Assembly (NCBI GenBank): GCA_965216255.1 | Contig: OZ244148.1 | Location: forward strand, 4,774,001 to 4,838,000 | Direction of reading: 5' to 3' | Origin: G965216255 sp965216255 | GTDB taxonomy: Bacteria; Bacteroidota; Rhodothermia; Rhodothermales; Bin80 | DNA length: 64,000 bases | Part shown: piece by piece, positions 28,401 through 36,560 of the stretch | Numbering within the stretch: position 1 is the stretch's first letter | How the letters are laid out: every line of letters starts with the position of its first letter | The notes under the pieces: model-generated | The model's database searches: none | What the model was told of the DNA's origin: nothing | The model's input: only the letters and a program-made list of their open reading frames with translations | Position numbers and translations under genes: made by a program

Positions 28401-29880
28401 GCGGGCGCGCATCAGCGTCAAGCTTGTCTCCGCCGTAGGCGTGGGTACCGTGGCTGCCGGTGTGGCCAAGGGCAAGGCCGATGTAGTCCTCATAAGCGGT
28501 ACGGACGGGGGCACGGGCGCCTCTGCCAAGACCTCCATCATGCATGCCGGACTGCCCTGGGAGCTGGGGCTGTGCGAGACCCACCAGACGCTGGTGCAGC
28601 ACGGGCTGCGTGAGCGCATCCGGGTCGAATGCGACGGTCAGCTGAAAACGGGACGCGACGTAGCGGTGGCCGCGCTCCTGGGAGCGGACGAATTTGGCTT
28701 TGCCTCTGCGCCGCTCGTGGCCATGGGGTGCATCATGATGCGAAAGTGTCATCTCAATACCTGCCCGGTAGGCATTGCAACCCAGAAGCCGGAGCTGAGG
28801 AAGCTCTTCCGCGGGCAGCCGGAGCACGTCATCAACTTCCTCCATTTTGTGGCGGAAGAGCTGCGCGAGATCATGGCGAAGCTCGGCTTTCGAACGCTGC
28901 GCGAAATGCGCGGCCGCGTAGAGCGGCTTCGGCCGCGCACGGACATCGACCACTGGAAGGCGCGGCATCTGGATCTTGCGCCGCTGCTTAGCCGGGCAGA
29001 AACGCCAGAGATACTGGCCCCCTACGACATCGCCACGCAGGATCATGGCCTGGACCAGGCCCTGGACCACCGACTCCTGGCGCTGGCGGCGCCGGCACTG
29101 CAGAAGCGGGAGCCGGTGCGCGCTAGGCTTGCCGTCTCCAACGGGCATCGCACGGTGGGCACCATGCTCAGCCATGCCATCGTGCAGCGCCATGGAGAAG
29201 AGGGACTCAGCGACGATACCATTGTCTTCGATGTGGAAGGATCTGCCGGACAGAGCTTCGCGGCATTCGGGGCGCCCGGGCTCACATTCCGCATCGCTGG
29301 CGACGCCAATGACTATTTCGGAAAGGGGCTATCCGGGGCGAAGTTGATCATAGCGCCGCCCGAAGTGGCTACGTATGAACCCCACAAGACCGTAATTGTC
29401 GGCAACGTAGCCTTTTACGGGGCCACCTCCGGTGAAGCCTACATTCGCGGCCAAGCCGGCGAGCGGTTCTGCGTCCGTAACAGCGGTGCCCGGGCCGTCG
29501 TCGAAGCGGTCGGCGACCACGGCTGCGAATACATGACGGGAGGGCGTGTGGTAGTGCTCGGCGCCACCGGGCGCAATTTTGCGGCCGGCATGAGCGGCGG
29601 CGTTGCCTACGTGCTCGATGGCACGTGCGACTTCCGGCGTGGGCGCTGCAATACCGAAACGGTCGAACTCATGTCCGTAACCCGGCCGGAGGACATGGCC
29701 GAGCTGCGGAAGCTCATAGATAACCATTACCGGTATACGGGCAGCCGCGTGGCACACTGGGTACTCGATCATTGGGAGAGGGCCCTTCGGGAATTTGTGC
29801 AGGTTATGCCCATCGAGTATAGCAACGCACTGATGCGTCTGGCGACCGAGACGGCGCCGGTATCCGTGGCGGCGGCATAG
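25444..29880 (+). CDS. gltB: Glutamate synthase large (alpha) subunit
   Basis: From ATG 25444 the protein has 1478 residues, normal for GltB. It converts glutamine and 2-oxoglutarate to two glutamates. Domains in order: class II glutamine amidotransferase with the nucleophile Cys11 in DACGVGFV (exposed after propeptide removal); a central domain; an FMN-binding synthase domain (GGKSNTGEGGENPERY, ISGTDGGTGAS) with the 3Fe-4S cluster cysteines in GCIMMRKCHLNTCPVGIATQ; and the C-terminal GXGXG beta-helix (GATSGEAYIRGQAGERFCVRNSGA). The frame is open to a GTG at 25405, but ATG 25444 places the catalytic Cys as usual. The gltD start lies four bases after the stop, so they form an operon. Confidence 0.97.
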   Translation: MLYDPAYDHDACGVGFVCRLDGRPTHAIVQRGLAVLRDLDHRGACGCDEDTGDGAGVLLQLPHRLFESEGWAIPDPGDYGVAMALLPRGGAAAWCRALLEDAVRSEGQRVMAWRQVPTRNATIGEASRSVEPTIEQLFIGRGQATLREDFEHKLFVIRKVFQRAANQKGYIASLSSRTIVYKGMLTPAQLPEYYPDLVQEATASALAMVHSRFSTNTFPQWSLAQPFRFLCHNGEINTLRGNINQMRAGEVLFESRRLGADAHKLIPIVREGGSDSMALDNALELLCFTGRSLPHAMMMLVPEAWEHDEAMSDGKRAFYQYHGNLMDPWDGPATLPFTDGRHIGAVLDRNGLRPSRYTITKDGLVILASETGVGGVREENVLEKGRLEPGRMFLVDLEEGRRITDAEIKETISSRKPYGQWLADNVRRLPSLGALPARMGTSRRRERQQMFGYSLEDLRLLLGPMAQAAKEPLGSMGDDTPLAVLSERPRLLYDYFKQLFAQVTNPPLDAIREELVTSLALNLGPGRDLFDETPEHCRRLRLEQPIIADIDLVSGVNMPSAMLETCFSTGTLEEALGGLQAAAADAVRRGAELVILSDRAAGPDKLPIPALLATGAVHHHLIQEGLRLRCGLIVDSGEPREIHHFALLIGYGAEAVCPYLALESVCALVESGDVEGMMPKQATARYARAVGKGLLKVMSKMGISTLQSYRGAQIFEALGIGRAVIDAYFCGTSSRLGGIGLDVLADEVRLRHERAYPPKDIAATLHLDPGGRYQWRRNGERHQFSPTAIARVQHAVRSGSWSSYRQFADEINTQVRQHATLRGLLDFNIDGVRPVSLEEVEPWTEIVRSFKTGAMSNGSISREAHETLAMAMNAVGGKSNTGEGGENPERYVRNNPRRSRIKQVASGRFGVTIGYLVSADEIQIKMAQGAKPGEGGQLPGRKVSPFIAGLRHSTPYVGLISPPPHHDIYSIEDLAQLIHDLKNANPRARISVKLVSAVGVGTVAAGVAKGKADVVLISGTDGGTGASAKTSIMHAGLPWELGLCETHQTLVQHGLRERIRVECDGQLKTGRDVAVAALLGADEFGFASAPLVAMGCIMMRKCHLNTCPVGIATQKPELRKLFRGQPEHVINFLHFVAEELREIMAKLGFRTLREMRGRVERLRPRTDIDHWKARHLDLAPLLSRAETPEILAPYDIATQDHGLDQALDHRLLALAAPALQKREPVRARLAVSNGHRTVGTMLSHAIVQRHGEEGLSDDTIVFDVEGSAGQSFAAFGAPGLTFRIAGDANDYFGKGLSGAKLIIAPPEVATYEPHKTVIVGNVAFYGATSGEAYIRGQAGERFCVRNSGARAVVEAVGDHGCEYMTGGRVVVLGATGRNFAAGMSGGVAYVLDGTCDFRRGRCNTETVELMSVTRPEDMAELRKLIDNHYRYTGSRVAHWVLDHWERALREFVQVMPIEYSNALMRLATETAPVSVAAA

Positions 29881-29884
29881 CATC

Positions 29885-31363
29885 ATGGGAAAGGTCACGG
29901 GATTTCTGGAATACGAGCGTGAGCTGCCGGCGCACCGGCCGGTGGCCGAACGCCTGGCAGACTACCGTGACGTAACCGGGACGTTTTCCGCGCCCCGCAT
30001 TGTGCGGCAGGCGGCCCGGTGCATGGACTGCGGCGTGCCATTCTGTCAATCCGGCTGCCCGATTGGCAACATTATTCCTGACTGGAATGACCTGGTATAC
30101 AGGGGGCGCTGGCGCGAGGCCTACGAGCGTCTGCGGACCACCAACAATTTTCCCGAATTTACGGGGCGTATCTGCCCGGCACCTTGCGAAACCGCGTGTG
30201 TGCTGGGGCTCGTGGACGAGCCGGTGACCATCGAGCGCATAGAACGGGAAATCATAGAGCGGGCTTTCCGCGCGGGCTGGGTAAAGCCGGAGCCGCCGGC
30301 GTGCCGGACGGGTCGGCACGTGGCCGTGGTAGGGTCGGGTCCGGCAGGCCTGGCGTGCGCCGATCAGCTGAACCGGGCGGGGCACCGCGTAACGGTGCTA
30401 GAGCGCCACGACCGTATCGGCGGCCTGCTCCGCTACGGGATACCGGACTTCAAGCTGGAAAAGGATGTGCTGGAGCGCCGGCTGGACATCATGCGCGCCG
30501 AAGGCGTACAGTTTGTTACGAACGCGCATGTGGGAGGCAATTACGCCGTGCAGCGACTAGGAGGTTTTGATGCCGTCGTGGTGTGCGTGGGGGCGACGGC
30601 GCCGAGGGACCTTGGCATACCGGGCCGAAGCCTGGAGTGCATCCATTTTGCTTTTGACTATCTGCAGCAGCAGAACAGGCGGCTCAGCGGCGACTGGCTG
30701 GGCGGCGCGCGCAGCATCCATGCGCGGGGCAGGCATGTGATCGTTATCGGAGGCGGAGACACGGGTAGCGACTGCGTGGGCACGGCCAACCGCCAGGGAG
30801 CGGCCTCGGTGACCCAGTTCGAGCTGCTTCCAATGCCTCCGGACGAACGTCCGGTCCACCAGCCGTGGCCGTATTATCCGATGGTCCTCCGGACGAGCTC
30901 GTCCCACGAGGAGGGTGCGCTTCGCCACTGGAGCGTGCTTACGAAGGCGTTCGAAGGCACCGAAGCGTGCGTGAAGCAGCTGCGCACCGCTGGAATACGT
31001 GCCGAGCGCGGTGAATCGGGGCGTCTGGCCTTCTCGGAAGTGCCGGGGACGGAGCAGGTATGGGCTGCGGACCTGGTGCTGCTTGCCATCGGCTATACCG
31101 GGCCGGAGCAGGGCCGTATGGTGTCCGAGCTGGGCCTGGAGATAGATGCACGCGGTAACCTGCGTACGCAGGGCAGCTACCAGACCGGCGTGCCGGGCAT
31201 CTTCGCCGCCGGCGATGCCCGGCGGGGCCAGTCACTCGTCGTGTGGGCCATTTCAGAGGGCCGCGAGGCCGCCCGCTCGGCGGATGCCTACCTGTCGGGT
31301 TTTGTGTCGCTGCCGACGAAAGGCGTGGGCGACTTGCCACGCGCTATGTTACCAAATTATTAA
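29885..31363 (+). CDS. gltD: Glutamate synthase small (beta) subunit
   Basis: The protein has 492 residues. N-terminal Fe-S cysteines are arranged as CMDCGVPFCQSGCPIGN and ICPAPCETACVLG, the usual two-cluster signature. An FAD-binding motif VVGSGPAGLACADQLNRAGH is followed by an NADPH-binding motif VIGGGDTGSDCVGTANRQGA. The C-terminus contains GIFAAGDARRGQSLVVWAISEGREAA, typical of the family. It supplies electrons from NADPH to GltB. It starts four bases after the gltB stop and probably shares its ribosome traffic. Confidence 0.97.
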   Translation: MGKVTGFLEYERELPAHRPVAERLADYRDVTGTFSAPRIVRQAARCMDCGVPFCQSGCPIGNIIPDWNDLVYRGRWREAYERLRTTNNFPEFTGRICPAPCETACVLGLVDEPVTIERIEREIIERAFRAGWVKPEPPACRTGRHVAVVGSGPAGLACADQLNRAGHRVTVLERHDRIGGLLRYGIPDFKLEKDVLERRLDIMRAEGVQFVTNAHVGGNYAVQRLGGFDAVVVCVGATAPRDLGIPGRSLECIHFAFDYLQQQNRRLSGDWLGGARSIHARGRHVIVIGGGDTGSDCVGTANRQGAASVTQFELLPMPPDERPVHQPWPYYPMVLRTSSSHEEGALRHWSVLTKAFEGTEACVKQLRTAGIRAERGESGRLAFSEVPGTEQVWAADLVLLAIGYTGPEQGRMVSELGLEIDARGNLRTQGSYQTGVPGIFAAGDARRGQSLVVWAISEGREAARSADAYLSGFVSLPTKGVGDLPRAMLPNY

Positions 31364-31421
31364 TTATGCTCTTCGCGGAACCCTGCCGCAGCGCACGCTT
31401 TAACGCCCTTACATACTAGCA

Positions 31422-31542
31422 GCTCATCCAGAAGGGTGGAGGGTCCAGGCCCTGTGAAACCCTGGCAACCCCCCGAGCGATTTCGAACATCGCGACGGGA
31501 AGGTGCCACGTCCTGCCTCGCGTGACGCGAGGGGAGATGAGC
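31422..31542 (+). ncRNA. SAM-I (S-box) riboswitch
   Basis: P1 pairs GCTCATC (31422-31428) with GATGAGC (31536-31542). Between them are the conserved S-box elements: AGAAGGGTGGAGGG, GGCCCTGTGAAACCCTGGCAACC, and GGGAAGGTGCCACGTCCTGCC, including the kink-turn and SAM-binding core. It lies about 145 bases before metY, and a terminator follows it. Binding of S-adenosylmethionine should shut down the met genes. Confidence 0.95.
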
Positions 31543-31578
31543 GGGAGACGAAGCCAGATTGCTGGCACGAGTTCGATT

Positions 31579-31617
31579 AGCCTCTTCCGCCATCTCGAGT
31601 GTGGGAGGGGCTTTTTT
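31579..31617 (+). terminator. Intrinsic terminator of the SAM riboswitch expression platform
   Basis: A 12-bp stem (AGCCTCTTCCGC with GTGGGAGGGGCT, including G-U pairs) with a ten-base loop is followed by TTTTTT at 31612-31617. It lies 37 bases after riboswitch P1 and 70 bases before the metY start. An antiterminator that competes with P1 is expected but I did not resolve it. Confidence 0.8.
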
Positions 31618-31687
31618 GTTGCCCTTCTCCGCTGCGGTCGGCCCTGGATGGTGCATCCTTTTCCATTCACCATCCTACATACGGACC

Positions 31688-33016
31688 ATGAGCACCAACG
31701 GACACCAGCTGCGCTTCGAGACGCTGCAGCTACACGCGGGACAGGAGCCGGACCCAACGACAAAGTCACGGGCCGTCCCCATCTACGCCACGACTTCGTA
31801 CACCTTTGATGACGCCGAGCATGGCGCCAAGCTGTTTGCCCTGAAACAGTTTGGCAACATATATACGCGCATCATGAATCCGACCAACGACATCTTCGAA
31901 CAGCGCGTGGCGGCGCTGGAAGGTGGCGTGGCGGGGCTGGCGACCAGCAGCGGCCAGGCGGCCCAGTTTCTGACTATCGCCACGCTGGCGCAGGCGGGAG
32001 ACAATATCGTCTCGACCAGTTTCCTGTACGGGGGCACCTACAACCAGTTCAAGGTGTCCTTGCCGCGCCTGGGCATCGAATCCCGGTTTGCCGACGGCGA
32101 TGACCCCGATTCCATTGCCGCGCTCCTGGACGAGAACACCAAGGCGATCTACCTGGAAACCATCGGCAACCCGCGCTTCAATATTCCCGACTTCGAGCGC
32201 ATTTCGGAAGTGGCAAAGCGCCACGGCATTCCGCTTGTGGTGGACAATACCTTCGGGGCTGCGGGCTATCTATTCCGGCCCATCGACTACGGCGCCGACA
32301 TCGTGGTTGCCAGTGCCACCAAATGGATCGGAGGCCACGGCACAACGGTAGGGGGCGTAATCGTTGATGCCGGGACGTTTCCCTGGAATAACGGCCGCTT
32401 CCCCGTGTTCACCGAGCCGTCGCCAAGCTACCACGGGCTCCGGTTTTGGGATGTATTCGGGCCGACGGGCGTCTTGAGCGCAAACGTGGCCTTCATTATC
32501 CGGGCCCGTGTCGAAGGACTGCGTGATCTGGGACCATGCCAGAACCCATTCGGCTCCTTCCTGCTTCTGCAGGGCCTGGAGACGCTGTCGCTTCGCGTAC
32601 AGCGCAGCTGTGACAATGCGCTTGCGTTGGCACGCTGGCTGGAACAGCAGCCACGGGTGTCGTGGGTCAGCTACCCCGGACTCGCAACACATCCCTACCA
32701 TAAGCGGGCGCAGCACTACCTGCGCCGCGGCTTTGGCCCTGTCCTGGCCTTTGGTGTGGACGGTGGGCGCGAGGCCGGGCAGGCCTTCGTGAACAGCGTC
32801 AAGCTCGCCAGCCACCTGGCCAATGTGGGTGATGCCAAGACGCTGGTTATCCACCCGGCATCCACCACGCACCAGCAGCTTTCGGATGAGGAGCAACGGG
32901 CCGCCGGTGTTATGCCGGACTTGGTGCGTGTCTCCGTGGGCATCGAGCACATTGAAGACATCAAGGCGGACTTCTCCGGGGCGCTCTGCCGGGTGCCGGC
33001 CCCTGTGGTCGCATAG
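31688..33016 (+). CDS. metY: O-acetylhomoserine sulfhydrylase
   Basis: The protein has 442 residues from ATG 31688, the first start after the riboswitch terminator. It is a PLP-dependent Cys/Met metabolism enzyme that makes homocysteine from O-acetylhomoserine and sulfide. Visible motifs are YTRIMNPTND near residue 60, SGQAAQFLTIATLAQAGDNIV, the PLP-Lys in VVASATKWIGGHGTTVGGVIVD, and HPASTTHQQLSDEEQRAAGV near the C-terminus. The sequence pattern is the MetY type rather than MetB/MetC. It is controlled by the SAM-I riboswitch and followed by metX at 45 bases, consistent with the direct-sulfhydrylation route in which MetX supplies the acetylated substrate. Confidence 0.95.
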   Translation: MSTNGHQLRFETLQLHAGQEPDPTTKSRAVPIYATTSYTFDDAEHGAKLFALKQFGNIYTRIMNPTNDIFEQRVAALEGGVAGLATSSGQAAQFLTIATLAQAGDNIVSTSFLYGGTYNQFKVSLPRLGIESRFADGDDPDSIAALLDENTKAIYLETIGNPRFNIPDFERISEVAKRHGIPLVVDNTFGAAGYLFRPIDYGADIVVASATKWIGGHGTTVGGVIVDAGTFPWNNGRFPVFTEPSPSYHGLRFWDVFGPTGVLSANVAFIIRARVEGLRDLGPCQNPFGSFLLLQGLETLSLRVQRSCDNALALARWLEQQPRVSWVSYPGLATHPYHKRAQHYLRRGFGPVLAFGVDGGREAGQAFVNSVKLASHLANVGDAKTLVIHPASTTHQQLSDEEQRAAGVMPDLVRVSVGIEHIEDIKADFSGALCRVPAPVVA

Positions 33017-33061
33017 CAGCAAGGCAGCGGCGCCCCCACGGCAGGATCTGGATTCATCGCC

Positions 33062-34096
33062 ATGCCCGACGCACTGGTCATACCGTCGTTTACGCTGGAA
33101 TGCGGGGCCGAATTACAGGAGGTCTCCGTAGCCTACACCACGTGGGGTTCCCTGAACGCCGCCGCGGACAACGCCGTGATTGTCGGTCACAGCCTCACCA
33201 GTACCACGGATGCGGCCCAATGGTGGCGCGGGTGCATTGGGCCTGGAGCGGCCCTGGATACAGACCGCTACTTCGTGGTATGTCCGAATGTGATCGGCTC
33301 ACCCTACGGATCCGTTTCGCCAATCAGTGTGAATCCGGAAACGGGACGGCCCTACGGCCTGGATCTGCCCCAGGCCACGGTCCGCGACGCGGTGGCCCTG
33401 CACAAGTTGCTGCTGGACCGGCTCGGCGTGCGCGGCGTCGCATTTGCCATTGGAGGATCCATGGGCGGAATGCAGGTGCTGGAATGGGCCTTCTATGGCG
33501 ACTTCGTGCGGGCGCTGGTCCCCATTGGGGTGGGCGGCCGGCATTCGGCGTGGTGCATCGCCTGGAGCGAAGCGCAGAGGCAGGCCATTTTCCGTGATCC
33601 GGCATGGAATGGCGGGTTGTATGAGCGCCAGGCGCAGCCTGCAGCCGGGCTATCGGTCGCCCGAATGATTGCCATGATTTCCTATCGGTCGTTTGACTCG
33701 TTCGCATCGCGATTTGGCCGAACACGCATCAATGGCCGGGCGGACTCCGCATTCAATGTCGCATCCTATCTCCGCCACCACGGAGACAAGCTGGTGCGCC
33801 GCTTTGATGCCAACTGTTATGTGTATCTTACGCGGCTGATGGACTCGCACGACGTGGCCCGCGGCCGCGGGCGCTACGAAGAGGTCCTGGCCGGGATCAC
33901 GCAGCCTACCCTTGTCATAGGTATCAGCTCGGATGTGCTTTACACACTGGACGAACAGCAGGAGTTGGCGCGCCTTATCCCCAATGCGGAACTGGCCGTC
34001 ATGGATGCCGCGCACGGCCATGACACGTTTCTTATCGAGGTCGAGGCACTGGCGGATCGCGTGAAGCGGTGGAGCGCGTCGCTGGTGAACGTTTGA
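33062..34096 (+). CDS. metX: Homoserine O-acetyltransferase
   Basis: The protein has 344 residues with an alpha/beta-hydrolase fold. The nucleophile Ser lies in AIGGSMGGMQVLEW, the Asp in GISSDVLYT, and the His in AAHGHDTFL. Early family motifs VAYTTWGSLN and NVIGSPYGSVSP are present (the latter replacing the common GSxGPSSIxP). It acetylates homoserine with acetyl-CoA; succinyl-CoA specificity cannot be excluded from sequence alone, but pairing with metY favours acetyl. It belongs to the riboswitch-controlled met transcript. Confidence 0.92.
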   Translation: MPDALVIPSFTLECGAELQEVSVAYTTWGSLNAAADNAVIVGHSLTSTTDAAQWWRGCIGPGAALDTDRYFVVCPNVIGSPYGSVSPISVNPETGRPYGLDLPQATVRDAVALHKLLLDRLGVRGVAFAIGGSMGGMQVLEWAFYGDFVRALVPIGVGGRHSAWCIAWSEAQRQAIFRDPAWNGGLYERQAQPAAGLSVARMIAMISYRSFDSFASRFGRTRINGRADSAFNVASYLRHHGDKLVRRFDANCYVYLTRLMDSHDVARGRGRYEEVLAGITQPTLVIGISSDVLYTLDEQQELARLIPNAELAVMDAAHGHDTFLIEVEALADRVKRWSASLVNV

Positions 34097-34137
34097 AATG
34101 CCGCGTGTTCAAAGCCACGCGGGAGGAGAAGCCACGT

Positions 34138-35202
34138 ATGGAGCGATATCGTGTCGGCATCCTGGGAGCCACGGGGGCCGTAGGACAGAAATTCATCGAG
34201 GTTCTGCACGGACATCCGTGGTTTGACATCACGGTGCTGGCTGCATCGGAGCGCTCTGCCGGCAGGCCCTACCGGGAGGCGGTACACTGGATTGGTGCGT
34301 CTGCTATTCCGCCGGAGGTGGCGCAATTGGAAGTGGCCCATGTCCATGAGCTGCCGGACTGCGATCTGGTGTTTTCCGGGCTTGCGGCAAGCGTGGCGGC
34401 CGGTGTAGAGCGGCGTCTTGCGGAGGCCGGGCTGCCGGTCATATCCAATGCCCGGTGCTTCAGGATGCACCCGCAGGTACCGCTTGTCATTCCCGAAGTC
34501 AATCCCGGCCACACGGCACTGGTGCGGCGCCAGCCCTGGAGCGGCTCTATTGTAACCAATCCCAACTGTTCGACGGTAGGGCTTGCGTGCGCGCTGCGGC
34601 CCCTGCAGGACGCCTTTGGCGTGAGCGCCGTTCAGGTGACCACGCTGCAGGCGCTCTCGGGCGCGGGCTACCCAGGCGTGTCGTCGCTGGATGCCCTGGG
34701 CAACGTGGTGCCCCATATCGAGGGGGAAGAGGACAAGATGGCGACCGAGCCCCTGAAATTGTTGGGGACGCTCGGGGAAGACGGCATTGAACCCGCGCGC
34801 ATGGCCATCAGTGCGCAGTGCACCCGCGTCCCCGTGCTGGAGGGGCACCTCGAATGCGTCTCCGTCAAGCTAAAGCGCCGCGCCGACGCACGTGCCGTCC
34901 GCGAGGCGTTTGCCGGCTTTCGAAGCCCCGTCCGAGGTCTCGGATTGCCTAGCGAGCCCAAGCGCCTGCTGCATCTCATGGACGAGGAGCGATTTCCGCA
35001 GCCGCGGCGGCATGCCATGCTGGAGGGAGGCATGAGCGTGGCGATTGGCCGAGTCCGGCCGTGCCAGGTGCTGGACGTCAAGTTTGTGGTGCTCGTGCAC
35101 AACACCATAAGGGGCGCGGCCGGAGGGGCGGTGCTCAACGCGGAACTGTTGCATGTGCAGGGGCTCTTGCAGAAGCGCGTTGCCGCTGCCACGACATGGT
35201 AA
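34138..35202 (+). CDS. asd: Aspartate-semialdehyde dehydrogenase
   Basis: The protein has 354 residues from ATG 34138 (MERYRVGILGATGAVGQKFIEVL), which is preceded by GGGAGGAG. The NADP-binding motif GATGAVGQ and the catalytic Cys in VTNPNCSTVGLA are present, along with LSGAGYPGV. The layout resembles the archaeal/fungal type of ASADH rather than the E. coli type. It converts aspartyl phosphate to the semialdehyde that leads to homoserine, so it feeds the metX/metY pathway in front of it. The frame is open 69 bases further upstream and overlaps metX, but the ribosome site and family start support 34138. The GNAT gene start overlaps its stop. Confidence 0.93.
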   Translation: MERYRVGILGATGAVGQKFIEVLHGHPWFDITVLAASERSAGRPYREAVHWIGASAIPPEVAQLEVAHVHELPDCDLVFSGLAASVAAGVERRLAEAGLPVISNARCFRMHPQVPLVIPEVNPGHTALVRRQPWSGSIVTNPNCSTVGLACALRPLQDAFGVSAVQVTTLQALSGAGYPGVSSLDALGNVVPHIEGEEDKMATEPLKLLGTLGEDGIEPARMAISAQCTRVPVLEGHLECVSVKLKRRADARAVREAFAGFRSPVRGLGLPSEPKRLLHLMDEERFPQPRRHAMLEGGMSVAIGRVRPCQVLDVKFVVLVHNTIRGAAGGAVLNAELLHVQGLLQKRVAAATTW

Positions 35203-35704
35203 TTCGCCGCGCGCGTCCGGGTGAGGCGCGCCCGGTGGGCCTGCTGTGGCTGCGCCTCTTGGAACACCAGGCCGCGGCGAACTCCTCTTTGGCGCCGGCA
35301 ACCGATGCCCTGGAGCGTTGGCTCAATGACTATCCGTACTGGATGCGCGACGATGCGACCCGCATATATGTGGCGGATCGCGGCGGGGCGCTGACCGGAT
35401 TCCTGAAGGCGCACGTTCGGGAGGCGCCGCCGGTGCATGTGCCACGCAGAGAAGTATACGTGGGTGCGCTCTACGTTGCCGCAGATGCGCGCCGCCGCGG
35501 TACGGGGCGGAGCCTGGTTCGGGCCGCGGCGCGGTGGGCGGCGCCCATCGGTGAGATGCGGCTGGGGGTGGCGGCAAATAACGCCGAGGCTAGAGCCTTT
35601 TGGCGAGACCTTGGCGCGCAGGCCGTGGCGGTCGAGCTGCGCATGTGCCCGGGCGCAGTACTGCGCGGATCCTTACCGGAAGAGGAACAGTTTAAGCGGT
35701 CCAC

Positions 35705-35714
<10 letters not shown>
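35196..35714 (+). CDS. GNAT-family N-acetyltransferase
   Basis: The protein has 172 residues starting at ATG 35196, seven bases inside the end of asd. The acetyl-CoA-binding segment VYVGALYVAADARRRGTGRSLVRAAARWA contains the R/Q-x-x-G-x-G signature, and a later LGVAANNAEARAFWRDLGA is the usual GNAT C-terminal half. Substrate unknown. Translational coupling with asd suggests co-expression with the methionine/threonine branch, but this may be positional only. Its last four codons lie inside the tRNA-Gly gene, so the stop codon falls in the tRNA D-arm. Confidence 0.85.
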
Positions 35715-35779
<65 letters not shown>

Positions 35780-35863
35780 TCTTGGCCGCGTGACGGCCGT
35801 CTCGGACAGCCATTTCTCGCTCAAGCAGCCGGTGCCGCAGAAAATGTGAAGTAAGGGGATGCG

Positions 35864-36525
35864 CTACCCCATGCGTTGCTTCGCATGTTGAAATGCAGAC
35901 GAGAGTTCCGCAATAAATCCTGTCGCCGCGGTGAACTCCTGCAGTTTGCTTAGCGTTACGGTTTTCTGGTGGCCCAGGCGCCGGTCAAGTTCTGCAGTGG
36001 ATAGCACATAGAAGACCCACTGGTCGAGTTCTAGTGGGGCAACGCCAGACCCAACGCGGGGTGCCAAGAGCGCAAACACGTACACATCGGCCTGGCGCTT
36101 CACGTCTCCGGTGTACGCGTTGGTATCCGGGTCCCACACGCGCGTTGGAGCGATGGAATACGTGATGTGGGATAATTTCTTCTGGGCCCAGCTTTGTATG
36201 TAGCTGGAGGACTTCACTTCGACCTTTGTGCCGTCTTCTGTTTCGAGGTCGTACGGCGCCCATCCATCACGGACGCCAGCCGTAGTGGCGCCGATTCCGA
36301 GCGCCACAATGAATTCCGCCATCGTGTGGTATTCTCCATGAGATCCGACGCAGACCACCGCCAGGATTCCAGCAGCGTGAAGCCGAGATCGGAACCCCGC
36401 GAACGGAAGCGTTCAGCTGCGTCCTTCCGCGTGGGTGCAATGGGCGGGAGTGTTTCCTGATGCATGTACCGGTGGGCCTCCGGGTAGTGATTGAATAATT
36501 CTCCAAGATTGTGACTGAAATGCAT
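35864..36525 (-). pseudogene. PD-(D/E)XK nuclease-like protein, frameshifted
   Basis: The N-terminal part starts at ATG 36525 (MHFSHNLGELFNHYPEAHRY ... LESWRWSASDLMENTTR). The C-terminal part continues in another frame from about 36325 (AEFIVALGIGATTAGVRDGWAPYDLET ... DGTKVEVKSSSYIQSWAQKK). The E-V-K in TKVEVKSSSY after an Asp-containing strand looks like the PD-(D/E)XK core seen in restriction-like enzymes. I recall similar uncharacterised proteins of about 200 residues whose order matches the two pieces joined. One small indel near 36325-36335 breaks it. It stands alone without a methylase, so restriction activity is not implied. Confidence 0.65.
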
Positions 36526-36560
36526 GGCCGCTATCTTGCTGCAATATAGACCCGCCACGC

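Noticed and set aside
31559..31687. N-terminal extension of MetY upstream of 31688
   Set aside because: The open frame there passes through the riboswitch terminator and gives no family-like sequence.
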